The notes under the pieces: model-generated
The model's input: the letters and a program-made list of their open reading frames with translations, nothing else
The model's database searches: none
What the model was told of the DNA's origin: nothing
Translations under genes and position numbers: made by a program
Assembly (NCBI GenBank): GCA_030248195.1
Contig: JASAND010015465.1
Location: forward strand, 1-64,000
Origin: Trissonchulus latispiculum
Taxonomy: Eukaryota; Nematoda; Enoplea; Enoplida; Ironidae
Length of the DNA stretch: 64,000 nt
Reading direction: 5' to 3'
Shown here: positions 41,850-52,739 of the stretch, one piece after another
How the letters are laid out: each line of letters begins with the position of its first letter
Position numbering within the stretch: position 1 is the first letter of the stretch

Positions 41850-42152
41850 AAAAAAGGACTGGGTCCGACTTTATTGACCAGGCTATGCGAGGTTTCCCAC
41901 TCCCAGGCGCTGTCCCACCCTGCCATGACGCGGGGGCTTTTGCCTGCTGCGTTTCCGCCCTGGGCCATTATCACCCCTCATTAACCAACCTGGCTCTGCA
42001 GAGCTCCCAAACCAGTGCCATGTTGACGCCTTGCTTGGTCCGGACGCCTGGTCAATGTGGGGGGTCCCCACACAGGACTCCCAGTCTCAAGCCGTCCACC
42101 AGTCCCGGCCCCCAGGTAGCTGGGTTACAGGCGGCTGCCAAACCACCCGGCC
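41850..42152 (-). ncRNA. SRP (7SL) RNA gene 3
   Basis: Counterpart of gene 1 in the second tandem unit, with all landmark motifs. It has a small deletion relative to the others near 41920, where the segment before GGTGGGACAGC is shortened (CAGGGTGGG for CAGTGGTGGG). This may weaken pairing in the return strand of helix 5. Confidence 0.88.
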
Positions 42153-42527
42153 GATAAGTATGTGACAATGAAATGCTTTAAACTCAAAGACTCAGACATA
42201 AAATGTTGACGGAATACGTAGATTTTGTGACAATGTTTTAATTTTTTAATTAAGCTGTTTTCCAAAAATTTAGCTCACCTGAAATAATTTTGTGTTTGCC
42301 AACATTTAAACAAATAGCATTCAAATGTCACGTGATGTATGTGCACGTGTCATTTTGTGCGCTGTTATAGACTTCATTGGCACAGTGTGTCACTCCCTTT
42401 TGGAATGCACGCATTTACTGTTTTAAAACATTCAGAGTGGCCGGTATTTGGTTTCATTCGTCAAATTCTGTAATTAAGTGTGTACGCGTTCCGCTCATCA
42501 AAAACTGTTCATTGACACAACATTATT

Positions 42528-42829
42528 GGCCGGGTGGTTTGGCAGCCGCCTGTAACCCAGCTACCTGGGGGCCGGGACTGGTGGACGGCTTGAGACTGGG
42601 AGTCCTGTGTGGGGACCCCCCACGTTGACCAGGCGTCCGGACCAAGCAAGGCGTCAACATGGCACTGGTTTGGGAGCTCTGCAGAGCCAGGTTGGTTAAT
42701 GAGGGGTGATAATGGCCCAGGGCGGAAACGCAGCAGGCAAAAGCCCCCGCGTCATGACAGTGGTGGGACAGCGCCTGGGAGTGGGAAACCTCGCATAGCC
42801 TAGTCAATAAAGCCGGACCCAGTCCTTTT
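42528..42829 (+). ncRNA. SRP (7SL) RNA gene 4
   Basis: Counterpart of gene 2 in the second unit, again with all landmark motifs and a CCTTTT terminator. The separation from gene 3 is about 375 bp, like the first pair. Confidence 0.9.
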
Positions 42830-43090
42830 GGTAATATGTCATTCTGTCAGTTAAAATATATTTTCTGTTGTTAATTACCAACATGACTTCTCTGGCTCAC
42901 CAAATTTTGGTTTCACCAGAATCACATATAAAGTGATTATTTTCTTTCAGTTGAAACTTAAAGAATTATAATTAAAACAGTATACACAGTTCTACGCAAA
43001 GTATATTCAGTTATGCCGTAGCGTATATTTTAATGTACTTGTTTAGTAAGATGTGCCAAAAATCCTGATAAATTTAGCAAGTTGCCTCCA

Positions 43091-43265
43091 GACATGTGCA
43101 GGAGGGGAAGTTCTGGGAGGCCGTCCGGAAAACCGCATTTTCCGGGTTTTTGCCGCCCAAAAAACCGGAAAACTCCGGATTCTGGGGGGGGGGTGAGGGA
43201 CCCCTCTGGGGGGTGAGCTCCAGGTCTGGGGGGGTGAAGCCCTCCAAAGCACATGTATGGTTGCC
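43091..43265. repeat. G-rich insertion in the second SRP unit
   Basis: Unit 1 reads AAGTTGCCTCCAACATTTTAC where unit 2 has about 175 extra bases between GTTGCCTCC and GCCAACGTTTTAC. The insert contains a 10-G run and CCGGAAAA words, and resembles the 6.75-7.83 kb block in style. It is bounded by ACATGTGC and GCACATGT, an inverted pair. Confidence 0.55.
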
Positions 43266-43435
43266 GCCAACGTTTTACAACAACAACCAAACCGCTATAA
43301 GTTTTGCATTAGATTATGCTTTTAAACAAACTTCGAGCTTTCTGACTGCCTCTTCTCAGTTGTAATCTTCAAGGTAAGCTGTTGAGAGTTAACGGTATTA
43401 AACAAAATTAATTACATAGAATTAGGAATATACAG

Positions 43436-43530
43436 AATGATAAACGAAAGAAAAGATGCTACTACAGCACCTCCGACCCGAAAATTTCGGGCCTTAGGTG
43501 AGGATCGAACCCATAACCTTTGGCAATCTT
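43436..43530 (-). mobile_element. tRNA-derived SINE family 1, copy b (truncated)
   Basis: The tail matches copy a (AATGATAAA-GAAAGAAAAGATG, then CGACCCGAAAATT), and a box-B-like GAGGATCGAACCCATAACC is present. The box-A half is lost beyond about 43530. Confidence 0.6.
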
Positions 43531-43709
43531 GGCATAGGAAGTACTGGGAATTATGTGGAACCTTAGTTGCTACTAGTCGTTCATTGCTACATTATGGCAT
43601 GTCCAAAATTTTCGCTACTTACTCTCACTTACAAGAATGATACGCGGACTCAATTCTAGGCCAAATCTACCTCGATCAGCCCGCTCAAGGGTACCCACAG
43701 TCGCAGGAA

Positions 43710-44090
43710 TCAATATTCAAAACTCGTCAAATTTCGTATCAAATTCGCCCACGGGAGAGAGAGACCAAGGGGAACCAAAAATTTTTTGTCTTCGAGTTTG
43801 CGGAAAAGTTGCATACAGGGGTTTTCTGGGGCGTAGAGCACGAATCCGAAGTCCGTTTTTCGATTCAGTTTTTCGATAGCTCAGTATAAGCTTACATGCT
43901 TAGCTTACAACATTTTCTTATACAGAGCCAAAGAAAAGCTAAATCCGAAAACGGACTTCAGATTCGTGTTCAGCGACCCAAAAAATTCCTGTAACTTTTC
44001 AGCAAACTCGAAGACATAACATTTTTGGTTCCCTTTGATACCCCCTTGCGAATCGAAAAAATTTGCGATATTTGAACTGAGCGTGGTCGA
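43710..44090. repeat. Inverted repeat (foldback) element
   Basis: Left arm about 43710-43870 and right arm about 43930-44090 are imperfect reverse complements, sharing GTCTTCGAGTTTGC, CACGAATC-GAAGTCCG and GGAACCAAAAAT. The spacer is about 60 bp. Terminal bases and target duplication are not clear. Confidence 0.6.
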
Positions 44091-44688
44091 AAACATATCC
44101 AAAGTAAGGAATCTGGAAGAGTCATTATACCACACACAACAGCGATCCTGTCGCTCTCAGCGTGGGGAATATTCAACCCCAGAGGGTGACTCATTTTTGG
44201 CTCAACAAACAGTCACAGTTTGTGAGAACTGAGGATCACAATAATAGCTATTTATAGGAACAAGTTAGGTTACGTACCATTATTTTTCCTATTTCGGTAT
44301 TTATTTCTTTCTTATTTATGGCTTCAGGTCAATCCTGAAACTATTTCATGAACAGCTGAACAGTTAATTATCCACTAATATAGTTAAAGTGGGCAAAAGA
44401 TAAAGGAGATAACAGAAAGAACTAACCCTAAGGCAATCACGGTCAACTACTTTTTGCAAGAGACCAACAAAGCTTTACAGCACGACTTATAAACATAGGG
44501 AAAATTATTCGGGCATAAACGCTACAGAAACAAAACAAGCCATTTTTAAAATTTCAAAGATTGAACACACCCCGTTCTCGAGTTGTTAATGTTAAAGTTT
44601 CCGTTAATAAAATAATAAAAGTCTATATTAGAATATTAGAGTACTAGAATAAAGTTTTTATGAAGAAAAATCTTAGAAAAATATTTCT

Positions 44689-44855
44689 GGCTTTGCGGCA
44701 GCCTGCATCAGTCAGCGACCAATTGAGAGGCCCCAACGCAAAACCATTCCAAAAGTGAGTCACAAGGCCCGAGGTCCTCGACGAGTTCTGCGCGGCTGAC
44801 TGCCTCTCGTTTTAAGCTAAAACCTCGCCGAAGCATATGCCAGCTGGGTTTCATT
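44689..44855 (+). ncRNA. Structured small-RNA-like repeat, copy 3
   Basis: GGCTTTGCGGCAGC...GAGAGGCCCCAACGC, CCATTCCAAAAGTGAGT (a good donor-like site), then a 3' stem GAAGC...GGTTTC (a G-U wobble replaces the A-U pair of other copies). Outside these blocks it differs widely from copies 1 and 2. Confidence 0.4.
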
Positions 44856-45038
44856 TAGCACAAAGTTAGCTTTCCCTCCTCCTACACAAGAATTACTACT
44901 CACTGAAAGATGCTAAAATGCTTAATGTATGAGAGTATGCTGATACAGACAAATTGACTTTTAACCTTTAAACTTTAACTTTTAACTTTTAAACAACTTT
45001 TAAAACGAGATGGATTTCTACATTTCGGCTACTATTTC

Positions 45039-45195
45039 GGCTTTGCGGCAGCTTCCATCAGCCACGTTACAACTGAGAAGCCCCAACGCAAAACCATTCC
45101 AAAAGTGATGTTTTCACCAGGTATGCATATAGCTGGTTGTACTGGACATTCCAAATTTTAGGCTACACTGAAACATGGTCCAGCTGGGTTTCACT
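45039..45195 (+). ncRNA. Structured small-RNA-like repeat, copy 4
   Basis: Shares GGCTTTGCGGCAGCTTC, GAGAAGCCCCAACGC and CCATTCCAAAAGTGA. The Sm-like AAATTTTAGG lies at 45152-45162, just before the stem GAAACATGG...GGGTTTC. Confidence 0.4.
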
Positions 45196-45335
45196 TAAAG
45201 CATAGCCTTTAGCTTGACTGCTTACGCTAGAGTAATGCTAGCCAGAAGTTTGTTACTAAAAGGCAGTACCTAAGAGAGAATTCTAGAAAGCACATTTGGT
45301 TACAAACTTGAATTTCTAATGTTTACGGCCTAATT

Positions 45336-45340
<5 letters not shown>

Positions 45341-45404
<64 letters not shown>

Positions 45405-45434
45405 AAAATATATATATATATATATATATATATT
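45341..45434. repeat. (TA)n microsatellite
   Basis: About 40 TA units interrupted once by CACACAAAA. Confidence 0.95.
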
Positions 45435-45738
45435 TCTGGCAAAATTAAAGAAGGAAAGTCATTAGGAGATTACCTTTTAATGTGTGGTTAGAATTTCTAA
45501 TCGTCCCACTATAATCATAAAGTTATCATACTCCTTCCATCAGGTACTCATACCTAAGACAAGTGTCACAACATATTTGAACAAACAATATACTACCCTT
45601 TGATAGGCCTCATTCTAGGGGTGTTTGACTCTTTTATGTAACTGAGTGCAAATATGCAAACCAACAAAGCATTTCTGAGCAGTAAGAAATTTCTGACATG
45701 TTGAGAATTCGAGATGAAATTTTGAGCTGTGCATTTGT

Positions 45739-45915
45739 GGCTTTGCGGCAGCTTCGATCAGTCAACACTGAGAGGCCCCAACGCAAAACCATTCCAAGAG
45801 TGAGGTACAAACCTGAGGTTTTCAATCAGGTTCGCGTAGAATGCTGGCTCTTAGCGAAGGCAATTTTAGGTTTAGGCTTTGCAGAAACGCATACCGGCTA
45901 GGTTTCACTTCTGCA
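45739..45915 (+). ncRNA. Structured small-RNA-like repeat, copy 5
   Basis: GGCTTTGCGGCAGCTTCGATC, GAGAGGCCCCAACGC, CCATTCCAAGAGTGAG, a local hairpin AACCTGA/TCAGGTT, the Sm-like CAATTTTAGG at 45861-45870, and a longer 3' stem GCAGAAAC...GGTTTCACTTCTGC. Confidence 0.4.
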
Positions 45916-46079
45916 GCTAACTTTAAGCCAACAACTTCATTGGAATCTGAGACAAGACAGCAGTAAGCGGAAGAGTTCTGAGAACTTACTGCTCGAAAAA
46001 AAGAAAGATATATAAATTGAGTGAGGGATGTAATGAAAATGGAAAAAAAATGAGCTGTATTTTGCAACTGGGCTTCTCG

Positions 46080-46790
46080 CGCGTACTGTGAAAAACATCA
46101 GAATAACTTTTGAATCAGTTGTCAGAGATTATTGAGACCAGGCTCAGCTGAAAGGGCTGACCAAGAGGGTCTCAGAAAAGTTTTTCTAGAACAATTGGCC
46201 TAAAGAAGTTGATTCTGGCGAGAAATTAATGAGGAAAACCTGGCTTAGTTTTTTCTCGGCTGTGTACATGCGACTACCTACCTATCTATCATTATAACTT
46301 TTGCTATAAATAAGAGGAATGACCGGGAAGGGTCTGGTTTGAAAGAGGACAGCTAGAAAGTCTCAGAAAACTTTTTTATACGCGATCTATCCAGTCTTTG
46401 ATTCGTTCTAATGAAATAAAGATAGGCTGTTCTGACTGCTGTCGGCTGGGTCCACAACAGTTAAACGCCTCTCAAAAACATCATAATAGATTTTGCAAGA
46501 TTTCTCCTAGTGAACTGGAAATTGTCTCATGTGAAAGAAGAAACTCTGAAACATTCAGAAAACTTTTTCCTAAGCTATTGGTTCGAGTTCGGAATAGAAA
46601 AACTGAAGAGAACTTGGTCAGTGCCAAGCCTTTCGTTATTTCGAATGAACGGGGTCTCTAAATATCATAATAACTTTCGCAATTAGCATTAGCACTAAAC
46701 CAGAAGTTGATTTCCGGAAAGAACACATCGTAAAAGTCTCGGAAAACTTTTTCTCAATCAATTGGACCATTCTGAAGTTCACCAGCTAAA
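46080..46790. repeat. Diverged tandem repeat of about 190 bp, four units
   Basis: Units starting near 46090, 46290, 46480 and 46660 share CAT-ATAATAACTTTTG and CAGAAAACTTTTTC followed by AATTGG. They are degenerate and non-coding. Confidence 0.5.
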
Positions 46791-46799
46791 ATTAAAAAT

Positions 46800-49720
46800 A
46801 CGTTTCCGATATGCTCCATTATAATGACTTACGTACGATTTGTAGTTATGCTGTGTTATTATGTTTTGACAAACTGTAATTTTGTATATTCTTTTTATTG
46901 GATTCACTCACTGTCAGTAGCTTGTAATTGTAATCTTACCTTATTAGTATTGTTGTGATTATTTTTGTAAAATCCGTTCACCGTTTAATTGAGATCGAGG
47001 CTAGTTTTAACCCCTTCTATTTTGCATCATCAACTGTATGGGGTTCATCTACAGGTCCCTACTATTGAGTTGTGTGTGTGTGAGTGAAGGCCAGCGAAGG
47101 CCAGTCTGAGTGTCTAGTTTTGAGTCCACGTATGTGTGAGGTTCAGCGCTACCTTTTCACGTCCCTAGAATGACATCATACGCATAAGACAGACAGAGGG
47201 GAACCCCTCTGAAATTAAGGCACAAGTCACCCCTGAAAGGAAGAAAGAAAGAAAATTAACAATTAATATTAACGAATACGTAATAATAGGTCTCTAGCTA
47301 ATTTTTAGACTAGGTAGAAGTTTCTTCTAGCTTAGGTACTGCTTATTTCGTCTTGGGCTTCCAGGCCCCCTGTCCGTATTACGATTTTCTTCTCTCTCCT
47401 TCTGCATCTTCTTGTTTTCTTCGTCTGCCTGTCGGTCTACCTTTTAGTCCCTCATCTGTTTAGCAAACAAAATAAGGACCCATAGAAATGGAGTTCAGGA
47501 CAAAGGCACTTCGAAACAAAAACGCCATAAAAGTTTAGGGCCAGGGCTGTTGGGGTACTTTGGGCCACTTGAAAACGGACCCAAAGTCATAAAAAATTAT
47601 GTAACTAAGATGACAAACAGCCCAGGCGCAAATTCAATAGAAGGAGGCTGGGTCTTCCTTTCAAATCAGCCAATGACAGAGTGCGATCATGAAAGCAGCC
47701 AATCATCAAAAGATGATTGCAAAAGACACGAGGAAAAAGTTAACCTGAGAGCAAAATTTCAAACTCCAGTCAGTCTGTGATTTGGGGTTAGTGACGAGCG
47801 GTCGTCTGTCTTCTCTCGCGTGGCCTAAATGCTGGGGGGAAAATCACAGACACCCCATGAGCTGTTTTGTTGGGAGAGGTTCTGCCTCTCCCCTTCTAGG
47901 ATACCCCCCTTCAAAACTTTTCTCCCACTCGGACCCTAGGTTGGGATTGGGGTACACCTGGGGGGAAGGTCTATCTAAATTGGGTTTGGGCTTCAGAAGC
48001 CCAGTTTCGAAATCTCCCCTTTAGGATAAGCGGTCCCAATCCCCTTTTAGGATCTATAACAATTGTAAGTGCGAGACTAAAACCATCTAATCGGACCTCG
48101 AGTCCCTCTCTCGAAACTCATATGTTCAAATCGGGCTCTCGCCGCCCTAGACTATTTAATGTATTAACATTGCTTTCATGATTGTATGCTAATATCAGCT
48201 GATATTAGCTGGATTTCCCTGAATTTCCTGAAGAGGAAATTCAGGAATACGTCATTGGTGGGGGATTTCCGATGGAAATCCCCTCTATTCGTTTTCCTGA
48301 TTTTAAAAGACAAAATTTTCACCAAACTTTCTTCTTTTTCCTACTTTTGTCGAAAACACCTAAAAGAAGAATTTTATTCCATCTAATCACCTTTCCTAAT
48401 GCCACAAGTTTTCGCTAATTTTGCTCAAAAATCCTGATTCAGGATAGGTCTGCTGTTTCCAAATCAAAAGTAGCGAACTTCTCCTTTGTCCTGCGCGAAA
48501 TCCAGTTAATATCGCTGAATCCGGGTTAAAACCGACAAGGTTTTAACCCATTTGATTCAGTTCTAGCGAGTGCCGCCTTCGGGCCTCAGCTTCTTCTCTT
48601 CTGCTCTTCTCGATCCTCGCCTGTTCCGTGATCTCTCCAGATCCCGGACGTCTCTGCTGCTCCGTGTTCCGCTGTTTCGCCGGATCCCGGACGTCTGCCT
48701 GCTGCACTGCTCCTGGACATCAGCTGTTCCCCGGTCTCTGCCTGCTCTGCTTTCCAGTGTGAGAATCCCCGGATTCCCCTGGCCTCTCTTCCCTGGTTCT
48801 TGTCACGTGCTGCTCTGTCCGGATCGCCTGGAATTCAGCCTGTTCCCGTCAGTTTGCTGAGTTTTCACTCTTGCCTTTAGCTTCTTTGCTGAGAGCCATC
48901 CTCTGGCTTAGGGACACACCGTGAGAACTTTAGGACTGTCATATCTGGGATTGGAGTGTGGGTTGGCTGTTCAGTTGATCCTATTGAAGAGTTCGAAGAT
49001 CCTTGCCAAAACGTTGACTTTTAACTGTTTATTTTGTATTGAAAAATGTCCGCTATCTTTCTGTCTCAAATTATCTGTTCTTTGATCTGCTCTGTTCTGA
49101 TTTGCTCTGTCGAGTCTGCTCAAATTCTCTCTCTTTAACTTTTCAACCAAAGTTTAAAGTTTACTGGTCGTCCTCTTAGCAGAGGATAGAATAGTTATTA
49201 GTTTTCTGCTGGTGCGTATTGCTGGTAACTATTCGTGACCTGGGACGGGTGGACTTGTGCACACTTTTCAGGTACATATAGGGAGCATATAGGGAACTTC
49301 CCCCCTCCTCGACCCCGAAAAGCAAATTATTGTGTGACTGCGAATCAATTCGCAGTCTGAAAACAGCGAGTACTGTTTAGGTGAGTGTGTCTGTGTGCGT
49401 GTGTGTGACAAACGATAGGCTAAAATACTAATCTAACCAAAATTTTACTAGGTTTCAGCTCTAGCTCTTCTTCTGCTAAGGTTTCGGAGTAGGGACCTGT
49501 GACTGATCATAGATTTGGGTTTAGTTGTTAGGCGGTGAACGGATTCCTCTTGTATCAGTTTTTTGCAATAGATTTGTAGTGTACTTGATCCTGTGTGTTT
49601 GTGCTGTTTGATATTGAGATAATTTGACATAGTAAATAGTTAATCTAGGATCAGAACTTAAGTCGTTGTAGTTGGTATTAGATTGGATAGGAAACCGCTG
49701 AGTCGACGATATCTGGAAAA
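46800..49720. other. Long stretch without a recognised gene; possible decayed retroelement 3' region
   Basis: The strand is C/T-rich at 48550-48870, and its 96-codon open frame has no motif. Short palindromes occur (AATATCAGCTGATATT at 48190). GT-rich and splice-like signals precede the Cys-rich ORF at 49.7 kb. I could not align it with the LTRs of elements A or B. Confidence 0.35.
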
Positions 49721-49723
49721 TAG

Positions 49724-50146
49724 ATCAGTCTGGAGCCCATTGAGTTTGTCTACGGAGACGCTGACGACGAAGGAAATCTTAGCGATATTAGTGAGCCTGA
49801 GAACCAACTGAATTTGCCGTTTCATCAGTGTCCTGAGTGTCACAATCAGTACAGTTTTAGCATCCTTTTCCTAGTTCACGAGGGTAGTTCTCTAGTTGAG
49901 CCTGAGCATTCGGAGGTAACCTTCTATTGCAACTGTTCTCAGCCGTGGAATCGTGCTGAGATTGAAGCTTGGACTGTTGATAGCGAGCCCGAAGGAAGCC
50001 CTCATACGGAGCCCTGGTCTTGCGTGTTCGAGTGTGATAGTTGTTCTGACTTTAAGGTTCTCTTCTGTTGTGCAGTGACCCCTGGTACCGATCCGTGGGT
50101 AGCAGTTAAGCATCGCAACTGTTCCCTTGATAAGTACTGGCCTTGA
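49724..50146 (+). CDS. Cys-rich acidic protein or exon, unrecognised
   Basis: The frame is open from 49724 to the stop at 50144-50146 with no ATG near its start, so a spliced 5' exon is likely; an AG lies directly before it (49722-49723). An acidic leader (D-A-D-D-E-G) is followed by C-P-E-C, then C-N-C, a Trp/Glu segment, C-V-F-E-C-D-S-C and F-C-C. These paired Cys suggest zinc ribbons. It resembles the accessory proteins of elements A and B only in style, not in alignable sequence. It could be a diverged accessory gene of a third element. Confidence 0.4.
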   Translation: MSLEPIEFVYGDADDEGNLSDISEPENQLNLPFHQCPECHNQYSFSILFLVHEGSSLVEPEHSEVTFYCNCSQPWNRAEIEAWTVDSEPEGSPHTEPWSCVFECDSCSDFKVLFCCAVTPGTDPWVAVKHRNCSLDKYWP

Positions 50147-51778
50147 GGCACTAGTGAACTCACGTACCCTACAGGCGGACCGTCTGGATTAGGTTAGACC
50201 CACACTAGGCTAGCTTGATCCTTAGACCTAAGAGTTGATCCCAGCATCTTCTCGCTGTCTGCCTCTGTGTAGCAAGGAATTTCGGACCCCTGGATTTCAG
50301 CCTCTTTGTTACAAAGAGTGTGGCAAGCTTCACTGTCTTAGTTATTAACCGAAGAAATGATCAGTATGATAACCGCTGACCTCCCCGCCCACAGAATGGG
50401 AGCTATTAACTCCCTCACAATTGTACACCCCTACGCTTGACGCTACGAAAAAGTCAGTACTAATAAACAATCTCTTAATGAAATTATGAAAACTAAAGCT
50501 ATCTAAATTAGAACTAAATACAACACCAAACAGATGTTCATTAACGACACGAATACAGGAATTTTCCAGCCTTTCGACTACAAAATAAAATTAAATTCAC
50601 ATGAAAAAATGCACTGAGCTAATTTTAATTATTAATGAGCCTGCAGGATTAGTTTTTAATTAAGGCCTGCGTTTTTAAGCTGATTACTCCCTGCTAAATC
50701 CCACGGTTCATTTTAGCCGGTTTTTTCATATCAAAAAGTCTAATTTCACCTCAGCACAATGCTAGTCTCATGTTTCTTCAAATATCTAATTTCATTTCTG
50801 GTCAATGAATGAAATACTGGAACGATGCACATTTGTTGACATAATACATTTGGTTTAGTTGTGTTTGTTTGACCACTAAGTCAAATTTCATAATTTCATA
50901 ATTTCATTGGGCACTTTCAGGTGATTATCATCACATTTATTTTGTGTCCATGTTGCAGTTGCTGTTGTTATATGAGATTAATATATGCGAAAGAGTGTTA
51001 ACAAGACTCCATAATTCTTCTATATTTAAGAAGAACTAATCACTAGATGACTCTTCTTCTTGGCATTGCATACCGGTGCTCCACCCACAATACGTTTGGG
51101 GTGTCGAGAGTCGACCAGTTCAACAGCGTATACTCCCTCCCGTTTGGGAGGCTGTGGTCAAAAAGAAATCCCGTTTGGGCCTCTAGTGGTTTACTCTTCT
51201 TCTTATATAGTACAATTATGCACTCTTGGTGTTAATTTTTGTTTCACCCTGTCAGTTGGTAGTGTGGGCAACCGGGGTAGACAAATTTCGTTCTAGTAAG
51301 ACATCCATTAAGCTGCTCATTGAGTAGAGTAGGACATTAATCCTTAGATACTGCAACTTGCTAGCGCAGAAGGACTAGGATCACTTGTAAAATCGTTACG
51401 ATGTGGTGCATCGTGATTCAATTGTAATGATCGTCATAACAGTTTTCGACTGTTGGCACCGTGATCGTAATCGTAATTTTAAATAAGTCGGTAATATGAG
51501 ATGGGGAACTTGAAAAAAGATTTTTACTGCTTTAAGGATTTGAGGAAAACTAAAACGGGAACAATCACCGCAGGTAGATCTGGATTTTCGCTAGATCTTG
51601 TTTCCCGAAACTTTGTTTTCAAAAATCAAAAGATAACTACATTTATTGTTGTGCATTGGCGTTTGTTTTCTCTTTTGTGTTTATTGTATTATATTTTGAA
51701 TATTTTTATTAGGAAAAAATACCTTTAATGTTTTTCTTTGTTTACCAACAAAGATTCAAAAATAAATGACGGACAGAA
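50147..51778. other. Intergenic DNA
   Basis: No gene is supported. Around 51388-51475 short words ATCGTTACGATG, GATCGT and ACCGTGATCGTAATCG repeat and partly invert, perhaps a small transposon relic. Confidence 0.35.
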
Positions 51779-51875
51779 AAATTTCGAGTGCTGGAATCGA
51801 ACCCGAGTTAGCTGATTCGCAACAGAACTGTTTAATCTTTCGGCTAAGGCTAAACCTCAGCTTAGATCGGCTGGC
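51779..51875 (-). mobile_element. tRNA-like sequence, probably SINE-derived
   Basis: On the - strand a perfect box B (GGTTCGATTCC) and a box-A-like TTTAGCCTTAGCCG are about 45 bp apart. An anticodon-like loop TTGCGAA is visible, but the stems do not pair well enough for a functional tRNA. Confidence 0.45.
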
Positions 51876-52254
51876 CTGTCTGGTTTATTACGCTGATTTC
51901 AACCTTTCGGAGTTCACGTGAGTTCGGCTGGACTGGATTTATGCTTTCAGCCAGATAGTAAATGAGTTATAAATTTTCATGGGAATGGATAGCTGTGATA
52001 ATAATCACTCTGATTGAATTGTCTGCAGTCTGTTCTATCAAATGAGATTACGTTCAAAACCACGTTTTCGTATGTACCACTTAAAAATAGATCGACGGGA
52101 AACAAAATAGTAGGCTTCGTTTTGCACCAGTGATACTTGTGTTTAATTTCTCAATTTTTATTGTAGTTGTGAACATGAGCTCCAACTGATTAGGCTTGTG
52201 TTCTTATCATAGGGTCAACTCAGTTTTCCGTCTTTTGAATAGAGTGGTTGAAAT

Positions 52255-52410
52255 GGAGTGAACAAACGAAACTAAGACTTGTCACTACAACGGCACCTTC
52301 AACCCAAAAAATTCGGCCTTGAGGTGGGGGTCGAACCCACAACCTTTGACGATCTGGTCGAAGCTTTACCGATTGAGCAACTAGTGAACAATCGAACCAA
52401 GCCTATGTTT
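52255..52410 (-). mobile_element. tRNA-derived SINE family 1, copy c
   Basis: The reverse complement shows TTGGTTCGATTG, GTTGCTCAATCGGTAAAGC (box A), GTTGTGGGTTCGACC (box B) and the tail GAATTTTTTGGGTTGAAGGTGC. Confidence 0.6.
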
Positions 52411-52739
52411 GAATTCGTTCCTAAACTGAACTGATATATTTTAGAGGAAGCTTTAGCAAAGCTGTTGTTCATTCAAGGAATTCGATCTTGAAATAGTGCG
52501 GTTGATATATATGTCGGTGCCAAGGTTTGAAATCAGGGTTGAAAAAATTAAAGAAAAGATTGTCGAAACGGAGATACATGTATCCGTGTTGGTAAATTCG
52601 CAAGTAGAATTAGCGTACGCTATCACTCAGCTGTTAGCTATATTGAAGTCGAAGTCTGCCCTCAAACATTAAAATCAAATAACCAAGCTCAATTTCAGCG
52701 ATGCGGAGTTCACGTGAATTTATTTGGATATATACTTTC

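Larger units (their letters stand above)
38790..43430. repeat. 2.35-kb tandem duplication carrying SRP RNA gene pairs
   Basis: Unit 1 (about 38790-41030) and unit 2 (about 41130-43530) contain the same sequence of features: CTTCACTCAA block, AATAAATCCTAAATCATATCA, small-RNA-like repeat, SRP gene (-), SRP gene (+), then a tRNA-SINE remnant. The offset is 2,353-2,359 bp up to 43.09 kb. Unit 2 has an extra GC-rich insertion of about 175 bp at 43091-43265. Confidence 0.8.

Noticed and set aside
39514..42807. Repeated open frames of 83-106 codons with near-identical products
   Set aside because: They lie within the SRP RNA genes and their complements, so the similarity is that of the RNA genes.
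44689..45915. U6 or U4 snRNA genes, suggested by GGCTTTGCGGCAGC and GAGAGGCCCC
   Set aside because: The invariant U6 ACAGAGA-GATTAGC and U4 core sequences are missing. The Sm-like site and hairpin fit a spliced-leader-like layout better.
49724..50146. Resemblance of an acidic leader plus CxxC motifs to small DNA-tumour-virus proteins
   Set aside because: Only the general composition is similar; no specific motif order or spacing could be matched.
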